Assembly: GCA_041158345.1 (NCBI GenBank)
Contig: JBEBBO010000016.1
Coordinates: forward strand, 1 to 40,859
Source of the DNA: UBA6136 sp041158345
Lineage (GTDB): Bacteria > Pseudomonadota > Gammaproteobacteria > Methylococcales > Methylococcaceae
Length of the DNA stretch: 40,859 nucleotides
Reading direction: 5' to 3'
Shown: one piece after another, positions 23,188 through 32,115 of the stretch
How positions within the stretch are numbered: position 1 is the first letter of the stretch
Layout: each line of letters starts with the position of its first letter
Position numbers and translations under genes: made by a program
Notes under the pieces: model-generated
Told to the model about the DNA's origin: nothing
What the model saw: the letters and a program-made list of their open reading frames with translations, nothing else
Database searches by the model: none

Positions 23188-24327
23188 ATGGCCAAAGAAG
23201 ACTACTACCAACTCCTCGGCGTTTCGCGTAACGCGACCGATGCCGAGATCAAGAAAAGCTTTCGCCGCCTGGCGATGAAATACCATCCGGATCGCAACAG
23301 CGACAATCCGGATGCAGAAGAACAGTTCAAAAAGATCAAGGAGGCCAATGACGTCCTCTCGGATCCGAAGAAACGAGCGGCATACGATCAGTTCGGCCAC
23401 GCCGGCGTGGATCCCACGATGGGCGGCGGCGCAGGTTTTGGCGGTGCCGGAGCGAATTTCAGCGATATTTTCGGCGATGTCTTTGGTGACATCTTCGGGG
23501 GCGGCGGTGCCCGCGGTGGCCGCGGCGGCGCTCAACGCGGTGCAGATCTTCGCTACAACCTCGAAGTCACGCTGGAAGAAGCCGTGGCTGGAACCGAGGT
23601 CAAAATTCCGATTCCGACCCTGGTCAGCTGCTCAAGCTGCGATGGGAGCGGCGCAGCCAAAGGCTCGAAGGTTCTGACCTGTACCACCTGCCATGGGCAT
23701 GGTGCCGTCAGGATGCAGCAGGGCTTTTTCAGTGTTCAGCAAACCTGCCCCACCTGTCGGGGCTCCGGCAAGCAGATCAAGGACCCCTGCAAGAGCTGCC
23801 ATGGTCAAGGCCGCGTTCAGGAAACCAAGACCCTCTCAGTCAAGATCCCGCCCGGCGTCGACAATGGGGACCGCATCCGTCTTTCAGGGGAAGGTGAAGC
23901 AGGAGAATCCGGCGCACCCCCCGGTGATCTTTACGTCCAGATTTCCGTCAAGGAGCATGCGATCTTCACCCGTGATGGGGCGAATCTCTACTGTGAGGTT
24001 CCCATCAGCTTCCCGACCGCCTGCATTGGCGGTGAAGTTGAAGTGCCCACGCTATCGGGTAAAGTCACGCTCAAGATTCCCCAGGAAACGCAGACCGGCC
24101 GGATGTTCCGCCTCAGCGGCAAAGGGGTCAAACCGGTGCGCGGAGGCCCCACGGGCGACCTGATGTGCCGCGTTCGACTGGAAACCCCTGTGCATCTGAG
24201 CAAGGAACAGATTGAGCTGATTCAGCAATTGGATCAGTCCCTGACCGGGGGCGGCAGCAAGCACAGTCCGCAGGCCCATAGCTGGCTTGATGGGGTGAAG
24301 CAGTTTTTCGATAAAATCGGACTCTAG
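23188..24327 (+). CDS. dnaJ: Co-chaperone DnaJ (Hsp40)
   Basis: A 379-residue type I J protein (E. coli 376) that delivers substrates to DnaK and stimulates its ATPase. The J domain has HPD at 33-35. The Gly/Phe-rich linker runs from about 77 to 115 (GGGAGFGGAG and GDIFGGGGARGG). The zinc domain has four CxxCxGxG repeats (CSSCDGSG, CTTCHGHG, CPTCRGSG, CKSCHGQG), all intact. The substrate domains and a short C-terminal region follow. No Shine-Dalgarno lies at normal distance; see the hairpin at 23158-23177. A terminator follows the gene. Confidence 0.98.
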   Translation: MAKEDYYQLLGVSRNATDAEIKKSFRRLAMKYHPDRNSDNPDAEEQFKKIKEANDVLSDPKKRAAYDQFGHAGVDPTMGGGAGFGGAGANFSDIFGDVFGDIFGGGGARGGRGGAQRGADLRYNLEVTLEEAVAGTEVKIPIPTLVSCSSCDGSGAAKGSKVLTCTTCHGHGAVRMQQGFFSVQQTCPTCRGSGKQIKDPCKSCHGQGRVQETKTLSVKIPPGVDNGDRIRLSGEGEAGESGAPPGDLYVQISVKEHAIFTRDGANLYCEVPISFPTACIGGEVEVPTLSGKVTLKIPQETQTGRMFRLSGKGVKPVRGGPTGDLMCRVRLETPVHLSKEQIELIQQLDQSLTGGGSKHSPQAHSWLDGVKQFFDKIGL

Positions 24328-24354
24328 GCGAAGTCCGAACGCGAATCTTTTCAG

Positions 24355-24381
24355 GTGGGCGCCGGGTGCGCCCACTTTTTT
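24355..24381 (+). terminator. Rho-independent terminator after dnaJ
   Basis: GTGGGCGC (24355-24362) pairs perfectly with GCGCCCAC (24368-24375) across a 5-nt loop and is followed by six T. It ends the hrcA-grpE-dnaK-dnaJ transcript. dapB begins only 20 bp later, so dapB either relies on read-through or on a promoter inside dnaJ. Confidence 0.9.
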
Positions 24382-24401
24382 AGTCCCTGACGGAAACACA
24401 C

Positions 24402-25214
24402 ATGACCAGAATTGCGATCCTTGGCGCCGATGGCCGTATGGGCCATGCCCTGATCACCGCCTGCCATCAGGCCGAGCACCTGACGCTAGGCGCCGCCATT
24501 GAGCGCCCTGGCAGTCCCGCCCTAGGCACCGATGCAGGACTCCTCGCCGGCATCGGCCCCCTGGGGGTTGCCGTCACAGATCGACTGGATCAAGTGACCC
24601 GCGCGTTTGATGTCCTGATCGACTTCACCCGCCCTGAACCGTCTCTTGCGGCCCTAAAAATCTGTGCGGCAGAAGGAAAGCGCATGGTGATCGGGACCAC
24701 CGGGTTTTCCGCTTCCGAAAAGACACAGATCAGCGAGGCGGCAAAGACGATCCCCATTATGTTGGCGCCCAACATGAGCGTCGGCGTCAACCTGTCACTC
24801 AAGCTCCTTGAAATAGCGACACGCGTCATCGGAAAGGAGACGGATATCGAGATCATTGAGGCGCATCACCGTCACAAGGTCGATGCGCCCTCGGGAACGG
24901 CGCTTCGTATGGGCGAAGTCGTCGCTGCAGCGCTGGGTCGGGAACTCGATGACTGCGCGGTCTGGGCCCGCGAAGGGCATACCGGAGAGCGCGAGCCTGG
25001 AACCATCGGATTCTCCGTGATTCGGGCCGGCGACATTGTGGGCGACCATACCGTCATGTTTGCCGATGAAGGGGAACGGGTCGAGATTCGTCACCACGCC
25101 TCCAGCCGAATGACCTTTGCTAAAGGCGCCATGCGGGCCGCGTATTGGCTCTCGACCCAAGGTCCCGGGCTTTATGACATGCAAGACGTCCTAGGGCTGA
25201 AAGACGCGACCTAG
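24402..25214 (+). CDS. dapB: 4-Hydroxy-tetrahydrodipicolinate reductase
   Basis: A 270-residue enzyme (E. coli 273) of lysine and diaminopimelate synthesis that reduces the DapA product with NAD(P)H. The nucleotide-binding loop is ILGADGRMGHAL (residues 5-16). The substrate-binding and catalytic motif EAHHRHKVDAPSGTAL carries the conserved His and Lys. GTTGF and APNMSVGVNL are also present. In many gammaproteobacteria dapB is followed by carA; here it is followed, 12 bp on, by the methylthiotransferase gene. Only a weak CGGA precedes the ATG. Confidence 0.97.
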   Translation: MTRIAILGADGRMGHALITACHQAEHLTLGAAIERPGSPALGTDAGLLAGIGPLGVAVTDRLDQVTRAFDVLIDFTRPEPSLAALKICAAEGKRMVIGTTGFSASEKTQISEAAKTIPIMLAPNMSVGVNLSLKLLEIATRVIGKETDIEIIEAHHRHKVDAPSGTALRMGEVVAAALGRELDDCAVWAREGHTGEREPGTIGFSVIRAGDIVGDHTVMFADEGERVEIRHHASSRMTFAKGAMRAAYWLSTQGPGLYDMQDVLGLKDAT

Positions 25215-25226
25215 CCCCAGATCATC

Positions 25227-26531
25227 ATGCGGGTGCAGTTAAAAACGCTCGGGTGCAGGCTCAATGAAGCCGAACTTGAGACGTGGGCCAGGGAGTTTCA
25301 GCAGGCCGGCTACCGTGTGGTTGACGAGACGGAGGAAGCCGACCTCCTGGTTCTCAATAGCTGCGCCGTGACCCAGGATGCGACGCGAAAATCCCGGGGC
25401 CTGATCCGAAAGCTCGGCCGGGAGAACCCCGGCGCCAAAATCATCCTGAGTGGCTGCTACGCGACGCTCGAACCCGATGAGGCGGCCACCTTGGGCGTTG
25501 ATCTCGTGGTCGATAATCAGCACAAGCATCGCCTGGTTACTCTGGCCCAGGAGAAACTGCCGCCAGAGACCATGCCGGCTCACTCCACGGATCCCGAGGG
25601 ATCTGCCCTTTTCCGGTTGGGACGCCATCGCGCATTCATCAAGGTGCAAGATGGCTGCCGTTACCGCTGCAGTTATTGCATCGTGACGTTAGCCCGCGGG
25701 GAGGAGCGTAGTCGAAGCCTGAAGGCCATCGTTGAGGAAATTCAGGGCTTTGAAACCCAGGGCATCGGCGAAGTCGTGCTGACCGGCGTCCACCTGGGAG
25801 GCTATGGGAGCGACACGGGATCTCACTTGACTGAACTGGTTGCCACCGTACTGGCGGAAACCCGAATCCCGCGCATCCGTCTGGGATCATTGGAACCTTG
25901 GGACCTTTCTGACGAATTTATCGCGCTCTTCCAAAACCACCGACTCATGCCGCACCTCCATCTGCCGCTTCAGTCGGGCTCGGATGCGGTCCTCAAACGG
26001 ATGGCCCGACGCACACGCCGCGCTGATTTTCTCGATCTGACGGCACGCCTTCGACATGGGGTTCCCGGCATCAATTTGACCTCGGACATCATTGTCGGCT
26101 TTCCGGGAGAAACACGGGCCGAATGGGAGGAAACCTTGAGCCTGGTGGATACCGTAGGCTTTGGAGATCTCCACATCTTCTCCTACTCCCCAAGACCTGG
26201 AACGGGCGCTGCCGAAATGAGCCCCCGCATTCCTGGCAACATTCAGGCGGAACGGAGTCGGGAGCTTCACGCCATGGCCAAACAGCAAAAGCAGCAGGCC
26301 ATGCGCCAATGGATCAAGACCACGCGCCCGGTGCTCTGGGAGGGTCTTCGCGAAATCGATGGAAAAACCTGGGTCAGTGGCTACACCCCCGAATTTCATC
26401 GCGTTGGGCTTTGGGTCGATGCGGCAGCAGCCGCCTCACTGCCCTATTCAATTCGCGCCACTGAAATCACGGGCTTTGATCCTTCACAGGCCTGTCTGAC
26501 GGGGCATCTCTCCGGAGTGGACCGTGCGTAA
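25227..26531 (+). CDS. mtaB: MiaB-like tRNA methylthiotransferase (MtaB type)
   Basis: A 434-residue radical-SAM enzyme. The N-terminal UPF0004 domain has the three cluster cysteines Cys10 (LGCRLN), Cys46 (NSCAVT) and Cys77 (SGCYAT). The radical-SAM CxxxCxxC motif is at Cys144, Cys148 and Cys151 (DGCRYRCSYC). The sequence LKTLGCRLNEAELE and the CAVT form resemble MtaB, which converts t6A37 to ms2t6A in tRNA, more than MiaB or RimO. The C-terminal TRAM-like region is short. MtaB versus another member of the family is an inference from these motifs. It is co-transcribed with dapB (12 bp) and overlaps the next gene by 8 bp. Confidence 0.85.
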   Translation: MRVQLKTLGCRLNEAELETWAREFQQAGYRVVDETEEADLLVLNSCAVTQDATRKSRGLIRKLGRENPGAKIILSGCYATLEPDEAATLGVDLVVDNQHKHRLVTLAQEKLPPETMPAHSTDPEGSALFRLGRHRAFIKVQDGCRYRCSYCIVTLARGEERSRSLKAIVEEIQGFETQGIGEVVLTGVHLGGYGSDTGSHLTELVATVLAETRIPRIRLGSLEPWDLSDEFIALFQNHRLMPHLHLPLQSGSDAVLKRMARRTRRADFLDLTARLRHGVPGINLTSDIIVGFPGETRAEWEETLSLVDTVGFGDLHIFSYSPRPGTGAAEMSPRIPGNIQAERSRELHAMAKQQKQQAMRQWIKTTRPVLWEGLREIDGKTWVSGYTPEFHRVGLWVDAAAAASLPYSIRATEITGFDPSQACLTGHLSGVDRA

Positions 26532-27264
26532 CGGCCGAATCGATCTTTTGGCGCTGATGGCTCTTTTGTCGGGATGGGCACTCGTTGCGGCAGTCGCTCA
26601 TTCGCCTCTCTTGCCCTCTCCCGCTCGCGTCTTGGACGTGGGACTTCGTGAAATCCAAAATGGAAATCTGCCCTTTCATCTGGGCATGACGCTCCTTCGA
26701 CTGATCGCTAGCTTTACCCTCTCCATGCTCATTGGGACCAGCCTTGGGATCCTTCTTGGCCGAAAGGGACGTTTGGATCGCTTTTTCAGTACCTGGCTCA
26801 CCATCGCCCTCAATATCCCGGCCCTGGTGAGCATCATTCTCTGTTATGTCTGGTTCGGTCTGAACGAATTTGCCGCGATTTTTGCCGTCTTTCTCAACAA
26901 GGTGCCCAATGTGATCGTCACGCTCCGGGAGGGGACTCGACAGCTCAACCGGGATCTCATGGAAATGGCCGCGGTCTATCGACTGGGACCGTACAAAACG
27001 ATTCGCCATGTCATTTGGCCACAACTCTTCCCCTACGCGATGACCGCCGCGCGGACCGGACTTGCGCTGATCTGGAAGATTGTTCTGGTGGTGGAGCTTT
27101 TGGGTCGAAGTAACGGCATGGGCTATCAACTCCATCTGTACTTTCAGATGTTTGATGTCGCCGGCATCCTGGCCTATTCGATTGCATTCATTGCCGTCGT
27201 GCAATGTATCGAATGGGTATGTCTTGCCCCCTTGGATCGGGCTGCCCTGAGGTGGAAAAGATGA
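26524..27264 (+). CDS. ABC transporter permease, SsuC/TauC/NrtB type
   Basis: A 246-residue inner-membrane permease with about six helices. The BPD-type coupling segment EMAAVYRLGPYKTIRHVIWPQ (about 141-161) is the EAA loop that contacts the ATPase. The family imports sulfonates, taurine, nitrate, thiamine precursors or similar; the substrate cannot be told. GTG 26524 is the start and overlaps the mtaB stop by 8 bp; its own stop overlaps the ATPase start as ATGA. No periplasmic binding protein gene is adjacent, so it must be encoded elsewhere. Confidence 0.9.
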   Translation: MRNGRIDLLALMALLSGWALVAAVAHSPLLPSPARVLDVGLREIQNGNLPFHLGMTLLRLIASFTLSMLIGTSLGILLGRKGRLDRFFSTWLTIALNIPALVSIILCYVWFGLNEFAAIFAVFLNKVPNVIVTLREGTRQLNRDLMEMAAVYRLGPYKTIRHVIWPQLFPYAMTAARTGLALIWKIVLVVELLGRSNGMGYQLHLYFQMFDVAGILAYSIAFIAVVQCIEWVCLAPLDRAALRWKR

Positions 27265-27974
27265 CCGCCATTCAAATCGAGGCCCTGGGAAAGTCCTATG
27301 GCGAGAAGGTCGTCATTCGTGACCTCAATCTTCACATCCGCGAAGGGGAATTTGTCGCCATCGTGGGTCCCTCAGGCTGCGGAAAAAGCACGCTGCTCCA
27401 TCTGCTTTCAGGGCTCGATCAACCCTCTGAAGGCGACATTATTTTCGGAGAAGCGGACCCTCGGATTGGCGTGGTATTCCAAAATCCCCGACTGCTGCCG
27501 TGGCGAACGGTTCGGGAGAATCTTGCGCTGGTCCTTCATGAGGGCCAAGACCCCCAAACCATGGACGATTGGATGACCCGCATTGGGCTTCCCGACATCA
27601 TGGAGCAGTATCCCGAGCGTCTCTCCATCGGCATGATGCGGCGGGTTGCCTTGGCTCGCGCCTTTGTCGTCGAGCCTGACCTGCTCCTGATGGACGAACC
27701 CTTGGTCTCCCTTGACGCCCCCACAGCCCGAAAGATTCGCGCGCTGCTGCTCTCTCTGTGGGCCTCTCGGCCGCATACGGTGGTCTATGTAACCCATGAC
27801 CTTCGTGAAGCCATCGAGCTTGCCGATCGGCTGGTCTTTGTCGCCGCCTCACCGATGCGCATCGTGACGGATCTCAGTGTGCCACTTCCACGGGCGGCGC
27901 GGACCCCTGAGCGGATTGAATCCTTGGTGAGCGAACTGAAATCGGGATATCCGGACCTCAAGCCCCTGATCTAG
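27261..27974 (+). CDS. ABC transporter ATP-binding protein, SsuB/TauB type
   Basis: A 237-residue ATPase partner of the preceding permease. Walker A is GPSGCGKST (about 36-44), the Q-loop is VVFQNPRLLPW, Walker B LLLMDEPLVSLD and the H-loop VTHD. The ABC signature, normally LSGGM/Q, reads LSIGM (ATC codon), with Ile replacing the first Gly; a similar change occurs in some relatives of this branch. The frame is open to ATG 27204, but ATG 27261 is chosen because it forms an ATGA overlap with the permease stop and opens MTAIQIEALGKSYG. The stop codon shares the palindrome CTAG (27971-27974) with the stop of the convergent glycosyltransferase. Confidence 0.92.
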   Translation: MTAIQIEALGKSYGEKVVIRDLNLHIREGEFVAIVGPSGCGKSTLLHLLSGLDQPSEGDIIFGEADPRIGVVFQNPRLLPWRTVRENLALVLHEGQDPQTMDDWMTRIGLPDIMEQYPERLSIGMMRRVALARAFVVEPDLLLMDEPLVSLDAPTARKIRALLLSLWASRPHTVVYVTHDLREAIELADRLVFVAASPMRIVTDLSVPLPRAARTPERIESLVSELKSGYPDLKPLI

Positions 27975-29056
27975 CCAAGATGCAGTAACTCGCGATAGAC
28001 CGCGAGATTGCCCTCGACCATCCTGTTGGCTGAAAATCCATTTTCCACCCACTGCCGGCCGGCCAGACCGAGCGCTCGACGCCGCTCCGGGTCTTTCAGC
28101 AATTCAATAATGGCATCCGCCAAGCGCTCGGGATCCTTGGGAGGAACCAATAAGCCGGTCAGTCCGTCCTTGACGGCCTCGGGAATTCCCCCAACCGCCG
28201 TCGCGACAATCGGCACCTCGGCGAGTGAGGCCTGCAGAAGCGAAACCCCCATCCCCTCCCGATGCGCTGGATGGACCACAAGATCCAGGCAGGGCAGGAT
28301 GCGGTCAAGATCCTTGCGAAAACCTGCAAGAATGACCTGATGCTCAAGGCCCTGTTGGCGAATCGCCAACCTCAGGGCCTCGTCCAAAGGCCCTTTTCCG
28401 AAGAAGAACACCCGGGCCTTGGGAAAAACGTCCAAAATTTTCGGCATTGCCTCAAGCAGCACCGCATGGCCTTTGCGATCAATCAATTGAGCCACCACGC
28501 CCAAGGTGGGGGCCTGGTCAGGAATGTCAAAGGCTTGATGGAACCAGGCCCGCTCCGGATGCATCACTCTCGGGGTGATCTCGACGGCATCAGGGACACA
28601 ACGCAGTTTGGCCGCCGGCAGCCCCTCGCTGAGGAGGATCTGGCCTATCGCATCAGAAATCGCAACCACGCGATCATGCAGCCGATACTTCAGGGCGACA
28701 GCGAGCCGTGACTCCGGATTGTCCTGACGGCGCGAATGAACCACCGGAATTCCGGCCAGACGGCCGGCAATCCCGCCCATGACATCCGCGCCGATTCGGC
28801 TGTGCAGATGAATCAGATCGGGACGACTCTCCGAGATCACCTTTCGAAGCCTTGGAATCAAGCCCACATCAAGATCACCTTCCATGCGAATGGCATGGAC
28901 CTCAGACCAGGGGGCTGCGACGTGTGAGAGATCACTGCCAATTCGGCAGGCGAGAATGTTTTCAATCCCTCGGGCCTTGAGACCCTCCATCAGGAGAAGA
29001 ATCTGATGCGCACCGCCGTAAAAATTACGACCGCCCTCAACGTGGAGGATCCTCAC
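27971..29056 (-). CDS. Glycosyltransferase family 4 protein
   Basis: A 361-residue GT-B fold enzyme. The N-terminal domain opens ILHVEGGRNFYGGAHQILLL, with a Gly-rich acceptor loop. The C-terminal nucleotide-sugar domain has GVVAQLIDRKGH and HREGMGVSLLQASLAEVP followed by TAVGGIPEAV. The EX7E motif of family 4 is E...Q here, since the second acid is Gln (CAG); this occurs in some subgroups. A role in lipopolysaccharide or another cell-surface sugar is likely but the substrate is unknown. It lies 27 bp after oadB on the same strand and may be co-transcribed with it, which is an odd pairing. Its stop shares the CTAG palindrome with the convergent ABC ATPase. Confidence 0.88.
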   Translation of the reverse strand: MRILHVEGGRNFYGGAHQILLLMEGLKARGIENILACRIGSDLSHVAAPWSEVHAIRMEGDLDVGLIPRLRKVISESRPDLIHLHSRIGADVMGGIAGRLAGIPVVHSRRQDNPESRLAVALKYRLHDRVVAISDAIGQILLSEGLPAAKLRCVPDAVEITPRVMHPERAWFHQAFDIPDQAPTLGVVAQLIDRKGHAVLLEAMPKILDVFPKARVFFFGKGPLDEALRLAIRQQGLEHQVILAGFRKDLDRILPCLDLVVHPAHREGMGVSLLQASLAEVPIVATAVGGIPEAVKDGLTGLLVPPKDPERLADAIIELLKDPERRRALGLAGRQWVENGFSANRMVEGNLAVYRELLHLG

Positions 29057-29083
29057 AGCGGCTACGCGGGAGAATGCAAAAGG

Positions 29084-30214
29084 CTACTGGACCAAGGCCA
29101 GCAACACACCGGCCGCAACCGCTGAACCAATCACCCCGGCAACGTTGGGGCCCATCGCATGCATCAAGAGGAAATTGTGCGGATTGGATTCTTGCCCCAC
29201 CTTATTGGCCACACGGGCCGACATCGGAACGGCTGAGACGCCTGCAGCCCCAATCAGGGGATTGACCTTGTTTTCGGGAGAGATCACGTTCATCAGCTTG
29301 GCCATCATCACACCGGATGCCGTTCCAAAGCTGAAGGCCAAAGCACCCAGACCCAAAATACCCAGGGTTTCGGCACGGAGGAACTGATCCGCGCTGAGTT
29401 TGGACCCGACCGACAAACCCAGGAAGATCGTGACGATATTGATCAGTTCGTTCTGGGCCGTCTTGCTCAAACGATCGACCACGCCACATTCCCGGATGAG
29501 ATTCCCCAGACAGAACATGCCGATCAAAGGCGCCGCAGACGGCAGCAGCATGGCGGTCAGAATCAGGAGAATACTGGGGAAGATGATTTTTTCGAGGCGA
29601 CTGACATGCCGAAGCTGGGCCATTTCAATCAGGCGTTCCTCTTCCGTCGTCAAAAGACGCATGATGGGGGGCTGAATCAGGGGCACGAGCGCCATGTAGG
29701 AATAAGCGGCCACAGCGATGGCGCCCAGAAGTTCCGGTGCGAGCTTGGAGGCTACATAGATCGAGGTCGGACCATCAGCCCCCCCGATAATGGCAATCGC
29801 AGCAGCATCCTTGAACGTGAAATTGATCCCCGGAACCAGATTCAGGGCCAAGGCACCAAACAGGGTTCCAAAAATGCCGAACTGGGCGGCGGCACCGAGC
29901 AGCAGGGTCTTCGGGTTGGCCAGCATGGGGCCAAAGTCCGTCATGGCACCCACGCCCATAAAGATCAGAAGCGGAAAAAGACCGCTTTTAATGCCGAAGT
30001 ACAGGTAGGAAAGCAACCCACCTTCCTCGGCGATACCCGCTACCGGAATGTTGCTCAATACGGCACCAAATCCAATGGGCAAGAGCAGCAGCGGCTCGAA
30101 TTCCTTCTTGATGGCAAGGTACAGGAGACCAAATCCGACCGACATCATCACGGCCTGATCGGCCTGAAAATTCGAAATTCCGGTGCTGGACCAAAGTTGC
30201 AGCAAGGCTTCCAT
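29084..30214 (-). CDS. oadB: Oxaloacetate decarboxylase beta subunit (Na+ pump)
   Basis: A 376-residue integral membrane subunit that decarboxylates carboxybiotin and pumps Na+ out. About nine hydrophobic helices are seen. GGADGPTSIYVASKLAPELL (144-163) contains the functionally critical Asp (147 here, in the motif corresponding to Asp203 of the Klebsiella subunit). NPLIGAAGVSAVPMSAR and the C-terminal MGPNVAGVIGSA are also typical. At 376 residues it is a short-form subunit lacking an N-terminal extension. It starts 9 bp after oadA. The decarboxylase would couple oxaloacetate breakdown to a sodium gradient. Confidence 0.96.
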   Translation of the reverse strand: MEALLQLWSSTGISNFQADQAVMMSVGFGLLYLAIKKEFEPLLLLPIGFGAVLSNIPVAGIAEEGGLLSYLYFGIKSGLFPLLIFMGVGAMTDFGPMLANPKTLLLGAAAQFGIFGTLFGALALNLVPGINFTFKDAAAIAIIGGADGPTSIYVASKLAPELLGAIAVAAYSYMALVPLIQPPIMRLLTTEEERLIEMAQLRHVSRLEKIIFPSILLILTAMLLPSAAPLIGMFCLGNLIRECGVVDRLSKTAQNELINIVTIFLGLSVGSKLSADQFLRAETLGILGLGALAFSFGTASGVMMAKLMNVISPENKVNPLIGAAGVSAVPMSARVANKVGQESNPHNFLLMHAMGPNVAGVIGSAVAAGVLLALVQ

Positions 30215-30223
30215 GCGATTCTC

Positions 30224-32014
30224 CTATTCGAGGGTCAGGAGATCGTCCTGTGAGGCGACGGTCTCGCCCACCTTCACAGCCAGAGTCGCGACAATGCCGC
30301 CGGTCCGCGTGCGGATCTCGGTTTCCATTTTCATCGCCTCCATCACGATGACCACGGTGTTGGGTTCGACATGTTGCCCCGGGGCGACATTGATGCGAAG
30401 GATATGTCCCGCCATGGGGGCCTTGACCACTTCTCCTTCACCTTTGGCGGCCGTTCCCTGAACGACCGGCGCCTGGCCTGCCGCGGCCACATCGACCTTG
30501 TAGTTGCGGCCATTGACGGTCAGGACGCCCGCGCTGGGGGTTTCGATGCGGAAATTACGGCCATTGACCGTCACATCATATTCGGTGGCATCCACACTCG
30601 GTGTCTTGGCCGGTGCCGCATCTTCGAGCGTCGGCACCGGTTCAAAGGCGGATGGGTTCCCCCGGTTTTCAAGGAACTTGAAACCAATCTGCGGGAATAA
30701 TGCATAGGTCAGGACATCATCAATTGCATCCTTTGCCAGGGTGATCCCCTGCTTTTTGACCAGTTCGTTGAGCTCCGTGGTGAGCTTTTCAAGTTCCGGC
30801 TCCAGAAGATCGGCCGGGCGACAGGTAATCGGTTGGTCCTTACCCAGCACTTTCTTTTGAAGCCGCTGGTTGACCGGTGCCGGGGTTGCCCCGTATTCAC
30901 CCCGCAAGACGCCCTGCGTCTCCTTGGTAATCGACTTGTAGCGCTCACCCATCAAAACGTTGATGACCGCCTGACTGCCGACGATCTGTGAGGTCGGCGT
31001 CACCAGCGGGAGGTAACCCAGGTCCTTTCGAACCTTCGGAATTTCATTCAGTACCGCATCGAATTGGTTGAGGGCACCCTGCTCCTTGAGCTGACTTTCC
31101 ATGTTGGTCAGCATACCGCCAGGCACCTGAGCCACGAGGATGCGGCTATCCACGCCACGCAGCGTGCCTTCAAACTTGGCGTACTTTTTACGAACCTCAC
31201 GGAAGTAGGCTGCGATCTCTTCAAGTAATTCGATATCGAGCCCGGTATCTCGGGGTTGCCCCTGGAGTGCGGCCACGACGGCCTCCGTCGCGCTGTGCCC
31301 GTAGGTCATGCTCATGGAGGAAATCGCCGTATCGACATTATCGATGCCGGCTTCAGCGGCCTTGATGATCGTCGAGGTGCTGAGCCCCGTCGTAGCATGG
31401 CACTGCATGTGGATCGGCACCTTCACGGCCTTCTTAAGCCGCGTCACCAACTCAAAGGCGTCATAGGGCTTGAGCAATCCGGCCATGTCTTTGATGGCAA
31501 TCGAGTGCGAGCCCATATCCTCCAGGCGCTTGGCCAAGTCGACCCACATGTCAATCGTATGGACCGGACTGACGGTGTAGGAAATCGTGCCTTGGGCATG
31601 CTTGCCACAGGCGACCGTCGCCTGAATGGCCTTTTCAAAATTCCGCGGGTCGTTCATCGCATCAAAGATGCGGAAGACATCAACGCCGTTGACCGCGCAG
31701 CGCTCCACAAACTTTTCGACCACATCATCCGCGTAGTGGCGATACCCCAGAAGATTTTGTCCACGGAGCAACATCTGGAGCGGGGTCTTTGGCAGTGCTT
31801 TTTTCAGCGCACGCAGGCGATCCCAAGGATCTTCCCCGAGGTAACGAATGCACGCATCAAAGGTCGCGCCGCCCCAACACTCCAGCGACCAAAATCCCAC
31901 CTTATCAAGCTTGCTGCAGATGGGCAGCATATCGTCGAGCCTCAGTCGGGTGGCAAGGAGCGATTGATGCGCATCCCTTAGCACGACATCGGTAATACCC
32001 AGAGCTTTGGCCAT
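30224..32014 (-). CDS. oadA: Oxaloacetate decarboxylase alpha subunit
   Basis: A 596-residue cytoplasmic subunit that transfers carboxylate from oxaloacetate to biotin. The carboxyltransferase TIM-barrel (1-about 300) begins VVLRDAHQSLLATR, with RIFDAMNDPRN and the metal-binding MQCHATTGL. The conserved PYC-OADA domain follows (GGMLTNMESQLKEQG), then a linker and the biotinyl domain with biotinylated Lys in EAMKMETE, 35 residues from the C-terminus as usual. Start at ATG 32014 (MAKALGITDVV), preceded by AAAGGGA; the frame's earlier ATG at 32059 would add 15 atypical residues. Operon oadG-oadA-oadB. Confidence 0.96.
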   Translation of the reverse strand: MAKALGITDVVLRDAHQSLLATRLRLDDMLPICSKLDKVGFWSLECWGGATFDACIRYLGEDPWDRLRALKKALPKTPLQMLLRGQNLLGYRHYADDVVEKFVERCAVNGVDVFRIFDAMNDPRNFEKAIQATVACGKHAQGTISYTVSPVHTIDMWVDLAKRLEDMGSHSIAIKDMAGLLKPYDAFELVTRLKKAVKVPIHMQCHATTGLSTSTIIKAAEAGIDNVDTAISSMSMTYGHSATEAVVAALQGQPRDTGLDIELLEEIAAYFREVRKKYAKFEGTLRGVDSRILVAQVPGGMLTNMESQLKEQGALNQFDAVLNEIPKVRKDLGYLPLVTPTSQIVGSQAVINVLMGERYKSITKETQGVLRGEYGATPAPVNQRLQKKVLGKDQPITCRPADLLEPELEKLTTELNELVKKQGITLAKDAIDDVLTYALFPQIGFKFLENRGNPSAFEPVPTLEDAAPAKTPSVDATEYDVTVNGRNFRIETPSAGVLTVNGRNYKVDVAAAGQAPVVQGTAAKGEGEVVKAPMAGHILRINVAPGQHVEPNTVVIVMEAMKMETEIRTRTGGIVATLAVKVGETVASQDDLLTLE

Positions 32015-32115
32015 AGTGTCGATCCCTTTGAATCCTTGAGCGATAAATCGGCAGAGCAAGCCGCAGATTTTTGTCCTGGCCCCCGGAGGGTACCGGACTC
32101 TAAATTATTGCATCC

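Noticed and set aside
27204..27260. Upstream ATG of the ABC ATPase
   Set aside because: It would overlap the permease by about 60 bp and adds residues foreign to the family; ATG 27261 gives an ATGA coupling.
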